Assembly (NCBI RefSeq): GCF_040115645.1
Contig: NC_089560.1
Coordinates: 2,852,001-2,916,000, forward strand
DNA length: 64,000 bases
Origin: Euwallacea fornicatus
Taxonomy: Eukaryota; Arthropoda; Insecta; Coleoptera; Curculionidae
Direction: 5' to 3'
In this document: piece by piece, positions 36,958-49,966 of the stretch
Numbering within the stretch: the stretch's first letter is position 1
Layout of the letters: every line of letters starts with the position of its first letter
The notes under the pieces: generated by a model
The model's database searches: none
The model's input: only the letters and a program-made list of their open reading frames with translations
Told to the model about the DNA's origin: nothing
Position numbers and translations under genes: made by a program

Positions 36958-39213
36958 ATAAATATTTATGAAAGCAAAGTTTGCTCTTTTATTTGAAATG
37001 CCTAATTGGCCAGCAAAATAGGGTTTATTAAGATGTGGAGGGTTAAGTCTGGAACGATAACACAGTGACACGGAAATTTTCTGCGCTAGCGCGTTCCAGT
37101 CAGATGTGGTCCAGAATAACTCTGGCAGAGAACTTCCCTCTTTGGCCAGTCATTCGCGGATTCTGTTTCGGTGCGGATATTTCTGTCGTTTCTGGATTAC
37201 CGGCTGCGTTAAACGGGATCTAACCTGTACCATCAGCATAGCCTTAGGTGAGTTTCCAAATTTGTGGCTGAATCTCAAAGTACTTAAATATTTTGAATTC
37301 GGCGTAATTCCGTAAGATGTAGTATCAGACAGTACTGCGAATTGCAGAGAAGTTAGATGGGGAGTCGAAGTATCCGAAAAGATGAAAAGTATTTTAGTAC
37401 AGACCACAGGGACTTTTTATGAACTTGCGGGCAAAAATACAGGGTCCTCCGGCGATTGCTCGGCTTTTGATAGCTTCAAAACTACTAATGGAAAAACTAT
37501 TATAAAAGAAAAGACGTTTCCTTTCCTCTTTGGGAACTTCTCCCTTTTTAAAAAAGAGGGAGAGGTTGAAAGGGCTTATATTGAAGAAGTTACTTTTACG
37601 TATACGAAATAATCCAAAAAGGATTAGTCACCTTAAATTGTGCACTTAAAATAATTGAGTATAAAGTTTGCCATTTTCCCAGTTTTGGGGTGCTGCAATT
37701 TGCACTTTAAAATGTTAGTTTCTTAAGACTTACTAAACAGGATAACTTAAAAATTTTCAAAAACATTTTTAAAAAACTGAAAAATTACTTTCCGTAATTG
37801 AGTTAAAGTGATTACGCAAATATTTCATGTTATAATGGATATTTCAAAAGCAACGTAGGGAAGTGAAAAACGCTTTCCTCGATCTCAGATAGTTTGCAAA
37901 TTGCAGCCTCCTAAACAATGAAAAATTGGGAACTTTATAGACAAGTATCGTATATACATTGATACAAATTCATATAAATTCCTTAACGTGCAAAGCCGCT
38001 TTTTTCTGCTCTATATCATATACTTTTTGTGCCCCCTCCACTTTCATCATATCATAGAGCAAGTTCGTGTTTGATTAGTAGTGTCCTTCATCATTCTATT
38101 ACTTAGAATCGGCAATTATCTCTATTCTGACCTTATTTTATGATGTGGTTCATCGATTTCCGGACAAAACCAGCATAGGTCGGTTTCATCTTGCGAATCC
38201 TTGTAAGTACGGAAAACGGTCATTGATGTCGAAACGTTAATTATCATCATTCCATTTGTTAAATACAAAATGATTTAGAGAACTTCACGACCGGAAAGTT
38301 AACATTATGACCCGGATCAGTTATCAGGGGGATCTAGGAAGTGCAGTCGATTTTTTTTTTTTTTGCACGAATGCCAATTAAATGCATCGTTGCACACCGA
38401 TCATGTACAGTTATGCATCAATGTACAAAGAATTTTTTTATGAAATACATCCTCACAAAAATTTACTGCCTCAGGACTAAAATATTTCAATTTGGTGCAA
38501 TGTTAATATCTTGAAAAAATTTTTTACCACTGGAAATAAAATTCAATGAAAATAGCGGAAAATTCTATTTGAACAGGGAGAAATAGATATTTTTACTAAT
38601 ATAATTACGTTAAAATGACTTTGCTACGACAGAAAACAAATTTGACTTAAACTGACACACAAGGAGTCTTTTTCGGTTTTTCTTGGTTGGAGCTATGCAC
38701 GATATCGAATAAGATAGACCTCAAAGTAAATACTTATTTACCTATCGATTAGTACGTACATACAGCTTCAACGTCCGGTTGTAACGCAAACTATACCTAC
38801 TTAATAATTAAACCTTAATAAAACTACTTAGAAATAAAAATAAATAAAAAATATCCATTGCTTTCGGTTAAACGTAAAGGCAGCAAGATCCTCACATAAC
38901 GGGCAAGTAAATATTGGACACGAAGCGACCAGGGAAATTATCACGATAATTGCACTAGTGCGAATTACCGCTCTAATTTGCCATTGATTGGTTCAGCGTA
39001 AATATCAAATTTTACCAGTGAATGGAACATCTTTTAACCGACGAAAGTTGTGTTTGTGAAGGTAGTAGAGACTCAGAAATGTGATGAAGGCGTTTACACG
39101 TCAACTGATACAAGAGGCTAACCTGATCTGACCGATTGGCCCTCCGATACAGTCAGAGCTACTTCCAGTACCCTGAAATATTTTCTAGCTTTCTCTTATT
39201 ACCTCCTGCTATA
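36958..39213. other. Gene-free stretch
   Basis: No recognisable gene. The open frame at 37382-37612 has neither family resemblance nor clear splice sites. Confidence 0.4.
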
Positions 39214-39854
39214 TACAGGGTGAGTCGGGAGGACCGTGCCAAACTTCAGGAGTGTGTTGTACATGAAAAATAAATGTAAAAAAACTCAAATGTTGCTATC
39301 CGATTTTCGTTTGTTTACAAGTTATAGCGTAAATAAAATTAAAACATAAAATTTAAAAAAATTATAAATTTCATGAGAAATTTCATAAATTAATACGTTG
39401 GATTGGTCGTGGTGGCCCTGTTAGTTGGCCTCCAAGGTCTCCAGACCTCACCCCACTAGACTATCGTTTGTGGGGTTGGTTTAAAACTGAAGTGTACAGA
39501 GTAAAAGTGGACACTCAAGATGCACTAATTCAACGCATTAGAAATGCTGCAGCTGCTGTTAAAGAAAGACATGAAACAATCAGGAGCGCAACGAATGCTC
39601 TTCATAGACGAAGCCGAAAATGTTTAGAAGTTAATGGCAATATTTTTGAACATTTACTTATGATATCCAAACGTTCATTTATGGAATTTCTTATGAAATT
39701 TATAAATTTTTTAAATTTTATGTTTTAATTTTATTTACGCTATAACTTGTAAACAAACGAAAATCGGGTAACAACATTTGGGTTTTTTTTACATTTATTT
39801 TTCATGTACAACACGCTCCTGAAGTTTGGCACGATCCTCCCGACTCACCCTGTA
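39214..39854 (+). mobile_element. Tc1-like element with ~168-bp near-identical TIRs
   Basis: Occupies 39216-39852 (637 bp), flanked by TA on both sides. Both ends begin CAGGGTGAGTCGGGAGGA, and the inverted repeats run about 168 bp with only about ten differences by eye. Between them a plus-strand frame open from about 39370 to 39728 encodes the C-terminal third of a transposase: RWIGRGGPVSWPPRSPDLTP, LDYRLWGWFKTEVY, then RIRNAAAAVKERHETI and NIFEHLL. This includes the last catalytic acidic residue (PLD) but lacks the first two. The stop lies inside the right TIR. The arm similarity suggests recent mobility, presumably driven in trans. Confidence 0.85.
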
Positions 39855-41369
39855 TATTATTGAACCTGCAGTGAAGTTGCGTACGTTTGTTTAATATGGA
39901 ACATCAGAGGAAATTATCGGTAAAACGGGGCATTGAATGTTGAATTTTGTTTTCAAACACTACAAAATTCTTTTGAGGCTCGAGTGGGCTGATCAAGAGC
40001 CATGGACCGCATGCAGTTTCTCTTATTGCCCCGAGAGATAAATACCGAAATAATGTGGGAAATTTTCCGTAGGAATCGCATTTCCTGAGACGAGACTTAG
40101 TTGAATATTAATTCCCATTTGTGAAAGTTCGACTCACACTTCTGAATTGAAATTATTTACTCCGTATCTCGAAAATAATCCCCGTCGCAACCACTCGAAG
40201 AAATAATTTTAAAGAAAGAATTGCAAACATTTTAGTGCTTTAATAAAAAGCCCTAAACTTTGCCTCCATATTCCTACCAAAGACCTTACTGCAACGCAAA
40301 AGAAGCAGAATTTCATATACGAACCTTTCAAAAGAAAATTAACTCAATGAAACTCCCATTAAATTTCCTGTATAACAACCATTATGCCTTCACAACAAGA
40401 TATAAAGTTCGCTGATTGCTTTGAGTGTGAAGTTCTAATCTCTCGATTAACTTCTTCATTAAAAGTTGTAATTCGATTAAAAAAAACTTCAAGGAAAGTT
40501 CACATCTCGCCTGTCATGTATTGGCCGAGTCAAACTCCCTATAGAAGGATTTATGTATTTTCGATGTAAAAACTTTCTTTATAAACAAAACTTTTATAAC
40601 TATCTGTAAATATTATTTTTATATGAAAGACCATCATACACGGATATAAAACTGAAAACAATTTTCCTCTCGAGTGCAATTTTGTTTGGCCGAGGGTTTT
40701 CCGTAAACGGGCACTAAAATAGACGGATGCCACGCATTTTCATATATTCATATTTATGCCCCATAAAACTTCATGAGAATTCTTCTAAGAATGCCTGCTA
40801 GTGTATATTTTGGAAAATACTGGATCACAGCAAAACGTATTAATATACTTATACTATAGGTTCCTACTAGACGGTCTTCGTAACGTGACTACCAAACACA
40901 CTAGGCCTTTATGGGAATAAATAAACACTTTATTTTTGAATTCAATTTTCACGGAAGCACACGCCCTTTGAGGAAATCGGACGCGATTCGAGCCTTATAG
41001 GACATTCAAAGCAATTTCCACCCTTCTTTCAACCCAGAGTGAGAATAAAACTGTTTGACGCATTCCACATATTTGAATTTCTCCTGTAGGAGGACTTTTA
41101 GGGCCATTTACACCTTTTTTCCATAAAGTTCATCTAAGGGGACAGGACATTACAACCTCCCTAATAAAATATATAGGTATATTTTTACTCGTAAAATAAA
41201 CTGCTCGACTGAAGTTTGGGATATATCTTTTTGTAACCCTCGTCAAAAACTAAGTCAAAATAATCATAAAAAAACGACGATAATTTTTAAATTATTTAAG
41301 AAAACCAAAAAAACAATAAAGTACTTTTGCAAAATCGAAAGTAATATAGAAGCAGCTACTCAAAAATTC
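39855..41369. other. Gene-free stretch
   Basis: No gene, RNA or mobile element was recognised. Confidence 0.4.
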
Positions 41370-42410
41370 AGGATGTCGTATGGCTGGCCCTCTTTAACGT
41401 GTATAACTGCTTCATATCGTCTTGGCACACTTTCAGTGAGATGGTTTATCATGTCTTGTGGTAAATTTTTCCATAACCGTGGAAGAAGTTTTCAAAGCTG
41501 TGACATTGTTCGAGATAGTGGTCGATGTTCTTCGACACTTCTTTGCAGCACGTCCCACACATCGTCAATGGGGTTAAGGTCAGGCGATCCTGACGGACGC
41601 GGTAAATGTTGGATGCCTACTTTTGTCAATCCCATTTGTAACGATCGCTGCACGATGTGGTCGGACATTGACGTTCAAAAACCGGAAATTTTCTCATACA
41701 GAAACTTGGATATTTGACGGAGTGCTGTTGATGATGTTCTCTTCATAGATTTCTGCACTCACTTTTCTTTCACACACGTTCAACTCATTTTCCCCACTAC
41801 AGCAAATTCCTCGCTGGACCATTATTGTGCTCCCCTTAAAAGGAAGCACTTCTTGTGCAGTTCTTAAGGTTCTGCGTACTCCAAGGTTTATCCAGACCCG
41901 AACACTCTGATTGTCAGACTAACGGCCAAATCTGGACTCGTCCGTGAAAAATACAGAACGCCACTCTTCACCTCAATTGATGTACTCTCTTGCCCACTCT
42001 AGTCTAGCAAGTTTATTTTCTTAAGTAAGGGCAACTTTTCTTAGAACGCGTCTCGAGGTTTTGTTTACTGCTTTAAGTCTCCTACAAAATATTTCAATGG
42101 AAACTTGGATTTATGACTAATTGCCTACATGTCGACAGGGCGCAGATTCTACGCGCAGAAACTGTAATAAGTCAGTCTTGCGCACCCTTGGTTTTTCTGA
42201 GACGTTTCGAGTTTGTTGAAATTCTGTTAATAGTCTGGATATCACACTTTGAGAAACGTTGAAGAGCTGAGCGACGTCCTGTTGTTTTGATCCAGCCTGT
42301 AGCGTATCTGTAGCCCTGTTTTGTTCTCCTGAACTCAACTTTCTCCGAATCATTATAAAAATGTTCGAACACCTTTATGCAACTAAGTAAAGTAACAAGA
42401 ATTCCCAAAA
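41370..42410 (-). mobile_element. Tc1-like transposase pseudogene
   Basis: Minus strand. The N-terminus at 42353 reads MIRRKLSSGEQNRATDTLQA and KQQDVAQLFNVSQSVISRLL, a Tc1 paired-type helix-turn-helix. Around 41950 FFTDESRFG-like sequence marks the first catalytic region. Around 41800 KGSTIMVQRGICCSGE follows. The C-terminus at 41600-41380 reads GSPDLNPIDDVWDVLQRSV and ESVPRRYEAVIHVKEGQP. The frame is broken in several places and the final catalytic Glu appears as Asp. Terminal repeats were not identified. Length and order fit a nearly full-length Tc1 transposase (about 340 residues). Confidence 0.82.
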
Positions 42411-43802
42411 TGGTGTGACATCCTACTTCAATATTTTTATTAGATTAAAAAAAATATGTGAAATAATAATAACAAACTTAATTTTTTTATTCACATTATT
42501 TGTTATCGCTTTAAGAGAGACACGAAAAAATATTTTTACTAGCAGACTGTTATTTATTAAGACTTGACCATATTCCTAACGTTCGTGGAGCAGTTCATTG
42601 AGTGACACATTTGAGTTGCAGCAATGCGTTTTATATGCGAAGTCGAAAATACCACCACAAAGAAAAGGGGCGCATATGCCCCTTAGAGGAATATGGATAA
42701 GAGTTCTTCCATGATTTCCAATAAAGCTAATATCGCCAACTGAGATAGCAGTGGCGAAAGTAAGGGCTAACACGCGCGTGTGTTAGGAAAATGATATGAA
42801 TGACGGACATAGCGCAATGAACTAATCTGACCAAAAAAAGTTACGAATTTCCCTCATATGTATTTGTTACCTAATATGCAAATATTTAAAATATATAATT
42901 TCCTAAAGAATTTACCCCTCAACAAACACGTATTTCGATATTAATACCTTTCAACGCATTTAGAAACGAACGATAGAATAGGAACAAGAAGCATCAAAAA
43001 CATGCAACAAATTCGTAGCTCTTTACGTAACTAGTGAGGACATGCCTAGTTTTATGTGATGAGTGAAATGCTGCCGGACGAGCGGAGCGAGCTTCCGCTG
43101 GCCGGATATAAGACGAGTTATGCAAAAGAGCATTTCCTAATGAGCTTCATACATGATTTTGTCCAATTTTATTGCACGATGAAGAAATCACATGAAAAGA
43201 TAGAGCTTTTAACAAATTTATTGTTCGATTTTAACTGGTTCTGGCGTACGAGGCGTCCTGAAAATTATTAATAAAAAGGTCAAAAATTATGAGGCGTATT
43301 GGGGAGATCAAAATAATGCCAGTTCTTCATACACGTAATTGTTAAACCTATCTGGGATGCATATCGAACCATTGAGCCTGAAAGTGCGAGGTTGTGGCTC
43401 AAAGTGGCTCATAAACATTCTTTTTTTGGGGGTGTAAACGTAATTAAAAAATCTTGGCAATTTTGAGGACTATTAAGCCCATATAACTAGGTATTTGCCT
43501 TGTAGGTTAATAGCGAACTAACAGCATCATCAGATTAGGTAAATCCTCGTAACAAACAATTCCAAGTTAGAGCAATAAGTTTACCCTAGAGACTCTCCCA
43601 GAGGCTACTTATTTAAGCTTATGTCCAAACTTTACCGGAACTTCGTTAATTATCTCTGTCTCAAGGGTTAATTAATTCACTCCACTGTCAAAAGCACCCA
43701 GCTTTTCATTTACTTCATATGATATTATTGATCACCGTGTAGTGAATCGTATTTTCTTCACGAGATAAGGACAAAGGGCAAGTCGGGAAAATGACTTATA
43801 TG
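42411..43802. other. Gene-free stretch
   Basis: No gene. A small GC-rich hairpin lies at about 43071-43103 (AGCGGA / TCCGCT stem inside flanking CCGG), of unknown meaning. Confidence 0.4.
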
Positions 43803-44302
43803 TACGAGGACGGTCCCAGAAGTGCCCGACCCAAGCACGTGAAGGAAAAACATTTTTACAAACTTTTACATTTTTCTGAACGTACGCAGTCTCCTTTGAG
43901 ATTGGTACACTTTTCCCAGCGAGATTCTATGGCTTTCACACCCTGTTTTCAGTGAGAAGCTTCGAATGTTTCGAAATAGGCATCAACCTCAGGCTCCACC
44001 TCTTCATTAGTGGCAAATCCCTTTCCATCGAGCCCCTATTTCAAGTTTGGAAATAGAAAATAATCTGAGCGGGTTAAATCTGGCGAATGGGGAGGGCGAG
44101 AAAAGGTTCGAAACCAAATTGATCGATTTTGACCATCGCGATGACGGAAGTTAGAACTGGTGCGTCGTCTTAAAAACAAGCACAAATCGACGTCGCACCC
44201 GTAAGCCTTAGACGCAAGCCTTTTAAGGATGGGCCTTTGTAATATTTAACAAAAAAGCGCCAGCTATATGGCGTGTCAGCTACTTCTGGGACTATCCTCG
44301 TA
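43803..44302 (-). mobile_element. Mariner-like element, internally deleted, both TIRs present
   Basis: About 500 bp, starting TACGAGGACGGTCCCAGAAG and ending, in reverse, TACGAGGATAGTCCCAGAAG. The TIR is about 28 bp with few mismatches, and TA at each edge can be the target duplication. The minus strand encodes only the C-terminal transposase part (PIRQIQPAQIIFYFQTWK, then MERDLPLMKRWS and HSKLLTENRV). The whole N-terminal and central region is deleted. It is the same family as the relic at 1-1459. Confidence 0.78.
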
Positions 44303-47300
44303 GAAGGCATTCCATGCAATTTCATGCGATTTTAGGACGGAATTGACAAAGTAAACATCAAAACATTCCATCCTTTGCCAACAGGGACAGGATTTCCGAA
44401 TGGTATAGAGGGTCTCGTCTTGTAGAGGCTGGAAAGGATACTTAAATTAAGGGAGCTGCTGCAACAATGGACAGGATAAATGCGTTTGCATGTTTAAATT
44501 TATGTGACACGCCCATCTAAATCCTACCCCTGGGGAAGAGATGTGTGTCGAGTTTGTTATGGTAAAATATTAGGTACATCCTATAAAGTGTTTATATATT
44601 ACATCATACACCACCAGTTATGATGAAGGTCAGCCATATCTCAGCACTCACAACGCGAGAACGGAATTGCAAATCTTGTCAAGTGCTGACCGTTTAAACT
44701 GCAAATTATCTAATATTTTCTGCCGCTCATGAACTTTGCAGCAGGGTTTAACAGAAAGTACGTTTTTTATATTAAATTTCTCATTTGAGACAACCGAGAA
44801 ATTTTTCAAAGGGAACGTACCCTGATTCTGCGTCGCGTTATGCGTTTAATCATACGAGAATCTAAATGGAATAATGCACCTAATGCCGTGACGAGCTTTA
44901 ACTCGCACGTCCCTTTTTATTAAAGCTCAGAGCCTTCCGCCCTGTTCCTGTTGGACCCCGGGCCCGATGGACACTCGGGTCGAGGAAAATAATTTTCAAG
45001 ACGTTTCGTGGCAGCAAGAACTCACTGGCAAGTCCCACGAAAGGTTTATCTGCAAATTTCTCGAAGTGGGAATAAATTCGGGAATTTCTTATCTAATCTG
45101 GACGCTTTCCTTAAGTTAGCCTATCCGCCTAAAATGGAAAAGAGTTGCTGAAACTACGAGGCATAAATCTTGGGACAAGCTGGCGATACGACAAACCTGA
45201 GCTTTGTGAAACTTTCTCAATTCCGGTTGATTGATGATCAACCGGAAAAATGGGTGTGGAAAGAAACGCATTTATTAAATCATCCCTGTGGAAAATAAAT
45301 TCGCCCAAATTGCTCGAAGAACGCCGGCAAACTTTTAGATATAAGTTTCCAGTTTTAAGCTTATTTCGAATACTTCGAATAGTCAGTAGATGAACCATTA
45401 AATTTCCTTGAACGCAGAATCTGAGCTCTGATGTTAGCTGCTTTTGCCGTCGACGAGCCGGGACGAACAAAATTTCGTGTCCGCAACATGGATAAGATGT
45501 AGAATGGAAAAAGGGAGATTTCGGCTCGACCGGTGACCATTGGATGATTATAAATACACGAAATAGTATCTGCGTTCGATTCGTCACCTACGGAACTCCA
45601 ATCAGCCCAAGTAACGTAAGGGGCGTTCGACAATCGAGTAATTTCGAGCACTAATTGCTCTTTGAAAAGAAAATCGAGGGGCTTCTCACTTTTTCATGTA
45701 TAATTCCCCAATTTATTTGGAGACCTTTAAAAAGAAACGTCTTAACCCAATTTGAAAAAGTACGCTCTTTATGCAGGTTCAAGTATATGGTGTAGGGTCG
45801 AGTGGTTGACTTTATACCAGTTAATGTCTTATGAGGACATTTTCAGACCCCGCTGAAAGTCATTAAGGGAAAATGGGATGGAAAATGAGATTCTGGAGTG
45901 CCAAAACGATCCCCTATAAATTTGTGCTCTAAAGATTTTGTAATTCTTGTCCTAAGCCAGGTTTCATTTGAAACGACCTAAATCGGAAAGCAGTAAATAC
46001 TCGTATATTCCAAGAGTGGGTAGTTAGCCCATTATATCATCGGGGCAGAAGCTCGAATTTAATGGCGCTAATTGCCCCAAAAAGTTTAATGCCCTGGCCG
46101 GGATTCAAATAACGAAATGCCGATTTGATTCGAATTACACCTACCCCCGCACAAGTTTCGACTTAGATAATTGCCGGCAATTAGGCATTTATTATTTTAT
46201 TATAAGATAAATACGTCGCTCTGGCCAAGATTTTTCCATCTCCCATAACGAATAAACGGAAGCAAATTAGCAAACTCCGTTGGCAAATATTTTCTTTATA
46301 AAATTTCCTTTTCGAAAATAAAGAGCAACTCGTTAGACAAAGAATCTTTACAGGAAAACGAGTTAAGCCGAAATTCGACAGCACTTTCGCATATGCTTGT
46401 TCATGCGAAACAATTTCCCTTGTGTGCGGAAGGAAATTCCAATTTAGATTTATTCGCGAATTCTCCAGAGTTTACGTGTAATCTGTGATATAAAATAATA
46501 CCACCCTCATTTCAAAGGGATGAGAATAAATCTTGGTATGCATATTCTTCCCGCTTATTCCCGTTTTTAATATCTTCCAGACGCTTCCATCAAGGATCTA
46601 TTAAGCTAAGTATTACTAGCAATAAATAAACCGTTTTTTTACTCAAATACAATTTATTTGCATCTCGTGTAATTCGTATTCAGCAAAGTCCCAGACCGTT
46701 TTAAAACTTTGGACTAAATTCCTTCTCGAACACTCGCGGGATACAGTATATTGCGGAATGAAATATTGAGAAAGTTTGCTCTGGCCAAATTGCGTTTTTA
46801 TCTAATATTCTTTTGCTACTTCTCGACATAACCCACCTTCTCGGGGAGACGACGTAAGGAACGATATTCTTTATGAACTTTTCTGAAGTTTCACCACCAA
46901 GATTGAGAAACTTTCATTTGCGGCTCCTGGGATCGGCAGATTGCCCTAAGATTTATTACTTAACTACCCAAAGACGTTCTGGCGAATTATTCGCTATTTA
47001 AAATGACCATTCCTCATCGGATGGCGCGTCCGATGCGTCCCATTTCGCAGCCCACGATAACTTTCATCGGTGGACCCCCGCGTGGGTCCAGCAATTTTTG
47101 TCGCAATCCAAGCGCGTGCCACAGAGGTAATTGCGATGGGTCGTTTCGCATTTTCTCGTTTCGCCATCAAAATCATTTGCATTACTGGATATTTTTCAAA
47201 TAACGGGAAAATAGTGTGAAAGGCCAGTGGCGGACCATGGAGGCCTGCACCGGCGAGACCATTTTGATGGGCGTAAAGCTCTTATACGGGCCGTTAAAAA

Positions 47301-49404
47301 AAAAAAAAACAAAAAACGGGCGAAGCTGTAATTCAGTTTTTTTATAAACAGATTTTGATGAAATTAAAGCCAAATAAAATGACATTTCTCAGTCTATTAA
47401 GGGACATTGCCGCCCGTGTGATACCCAGCGAGCAGGAACAGGACGAAACCTCTTCAGTGCCTCAGCAACTGCTCTTACTGAAATTCTCTCCGACACTAAG
47501 CACCGCGTTGGGCGCTACATTGTCATCGAAATCGTCCTATGGTTCTTCTCAGCTCTTTGAGAATCCGTAGCGTCGTGAGTGGTCTTCTAATCCTTTAAAT
47601 TTACTACGATTAAGTGCTTCACAATTAGGACAACGAGAGAAATGAGAACGTACTCCGTCGAGCTTTTATTGCTGTGAGAATATGCTTCAAGCATATTTGT
47701 AAATTTACCGTTCATTAAAGAAAAAAATTAACTGATAATAAACACCTCATAATTGTCACCAATAACAACACTTTTAACTATTTTTATTGCACTAAAAATC
47801 TAATTTGCAATAACCGTACGAGTGCTCACAGACAACTGCGAGGAAGGACGATGCGGTTTCAATACTTAAGGGCGATTTTATATTGCCGTTTCTCGCTAGG
47901 TCTTCACGGGTGCTGCTAATCCACGGCCCCACGCGTTTTTGTATAATAAGATGAAATGGAATTACATGTGAATGAGCACATGTGACATGTGACATGTTAG
48001 ATGTGAGTGAGGAAAAACGCAGATTGTCCCACGAGGACACAGGTAGTGACGTAACTCCTAATGACGTTTAAATGTAGGTGGCTGCGTAACTTATATGTTT
48101 CAAAATTTTCAATTTTTTTGAGTTAAAAATTGTTTTAAAATCAACTTGTATCTTTACATTTAGGAAAATATTTTCTAGCAAAAGATATGGAGTTCTATTT
48201 GAAATTTCGTAGTCGACCCCCAATGTGGAAGAAATTGAGTTTAAAAAAATCAACTCTGACGTTACTTACTAGTTTCAAAAATCGCATTTTATTTGGTTGT
48301 TAGTTCATCAAAACTCGTTCATAACTAACTGGGGTATGGCTTCGCCCGTTTTTTTTAGATACCCTCTATAAAATGGCATAAACTGGACAATACGAGCTGT
48401 GCCTCCTCTACTACAGATTAGCCTCATCATACACCTAAAATCATACGGCGACATACCAGACATGCCCGATGACCCTTTTTCTAGTGGACAATGCATTCAT
48501 TCCTGCAATCTGAGGACTGGGCACCACGATTATTCGTTTTTTTCACCTAAAGACAAATCCCAGATCTAAAAATAGTAAACAGCTAGAATAGAAGCGAACC
48601 ATTTAGAACTGTTCCCCTTAAATATCCAGGGGCTAAACATAAAATGAACCGAGATTTCCACTTTTTGTTACGTTCACGCCCATGATGGGATACGTTTCAG
48701 CTCAATTATGGTTTTCCTTCCTCTTACAGCGGAGCAAATGATGTCCACGAAGGAAAGGACGTTTTCGTAAAAAATTAATTAGTATTTAATTGCACTGATG
48801 TTGATCATTTCTGTGTCCAAGTGATCGCGGAATGTTGTGCCGTTAATGGATGCGGAGGTAGGATTCTATTGGCGAATTCGTACCGGCCCCATGAATCATC
48901 ATTTATGATCACTCGATGCGCTTATCGAAAGGTTCAGTTATGGGCATGAAAAGTTTGATTTTGTTGTCGATTTTAACATTAACGTTATAGAGGCATCGAC
49001 GGCTTTATTTTAATTGAGCACAGTTCTGGATGATTTTGAAATAAGGCCATTGATTATTCAATGAATAAGGGTCACTGGCAGTTCATCTAACTGAATCGTT
49101 AACGTGCATATGCATACATACAACATTTATTCGTTCAAAAATAACTGAACTGAAAATGATAAATAGTAATAACTAAATTGTTATACATTATTGAATCGGT
49201 AAACTGAATTTAATCATTTCTTTTTGGCCGTAGCTGCCGATAATGCTTGGAGTCTACCTGTTGATAGCTTTATACGGGAACAACTTGTTAATGCTGTTCC
49301 CTTAACCCCCTGATCTTATATCTTTTTGTCACGAGGTTAAATGGAACGTCCCGAATGCCATAATTTCTGTAGTAAAAATACATTTTATGCAGTAAATACA
49401 CCGA
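44303..49404. other. Long gene-free stretch
   Basis: No gene identified. Notable bits: a GC-rich near-palindrome at about 47070-47090 (TGGACCC / GGGTCCA), and a string CAGTGGCGGACCATGG at 47225 that resembles hAT-type ends but lacks a partner. An open frame at 47355-47570 (MTFLSLLRDIAARVIPS within it) has no family resemblance. Much of the DNA could be intronic. Confidence 0.4.
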
Positions 49405-49966
49405 CACTGCCTATTCAAGTCGGAACATAGGAAACGTGTAAGTGGGAAAAGGACCGCATAAGGTTGAATGTGCGTCCGACAGAGGCTAACACCGGAGTGG
49501 GCGAAGTCAGTCCAGATCCAGTTTCTCCATTTCTCACTCTTTCAGAATGTTTACTTATCCACAAATTATTGCGCAGTTCTCGTGATTATGATAATCCAAA
49601 TTCGCTGATATTTGATTACGACGTTGATGAGTTCAAGACTGAGCCATCAACACTGTCTGTAGTCTCCAAAGGAAATCTAATAGTTTCGGAAACTAAATAA
49701 ATTGACCAGAGCAGTGAAGCATGCAAGGAATTTTTATTTTAACACGGATTCATTTGCATTGCTGCTTTTTCTTTGATATTTCAGAAAATTTAATTGCCGC
49801 GAAGCTAGCGAAATCGATACTAATCTTAACATGTAAGTGAAGGCGTTGGACGAACTGACTCCGCCCACTTCGTTGTTGGTCTTTGTCGCAGGCATACTAA
49901 ACCTCATTGGGTCCTTGTCCGACTTGCACAATTTCTATGTTCCGTCTCGGACTGGTAATACCTGTA
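49405..49966. mobile_element. Long-TIR MITE, copy 2, inverted and with a different core
   Basis: The same family as 24321-24882 in opposite orientation. The right end in reverse starts TACAGGTATTACCAGTCCGA and shares about 200 bp with the left arm of copy 1. The left arm (from about 49413, CAAGTCGGAACATAGGAAAC) shares GTCCAGATCCAG with the right arm of copy 1 but lacks the outermost ~15 bases. The core at about 49530-49735 does not resemble the core of copy 1. It contains an open frame reading FLTLSECLLIHKLLRSSRD, then YDVDEFKTEPS, ending SKGNLIVSETK. Confidence 0.72.

Noticed and set aside
43071..43103. GC-rich hairpin with AGCGGA/TCCGCT stem
   Set aside because: Single short hairpin with no context; could be chance or a transposon trace.
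45129..45651. Minus-strand open frames of 152 and 96 codons
   Set aside because: They overlap in different frames, with no splice signals and no recognisable domain.
47225..47260. hAT-like terminus CAGTGGCGGACC; similar CAGTGGCG strings at 52087 and 55603, inverted at 61472
   Set aside because: No paired end, 8-bp duplication or hAT transposase nearby.
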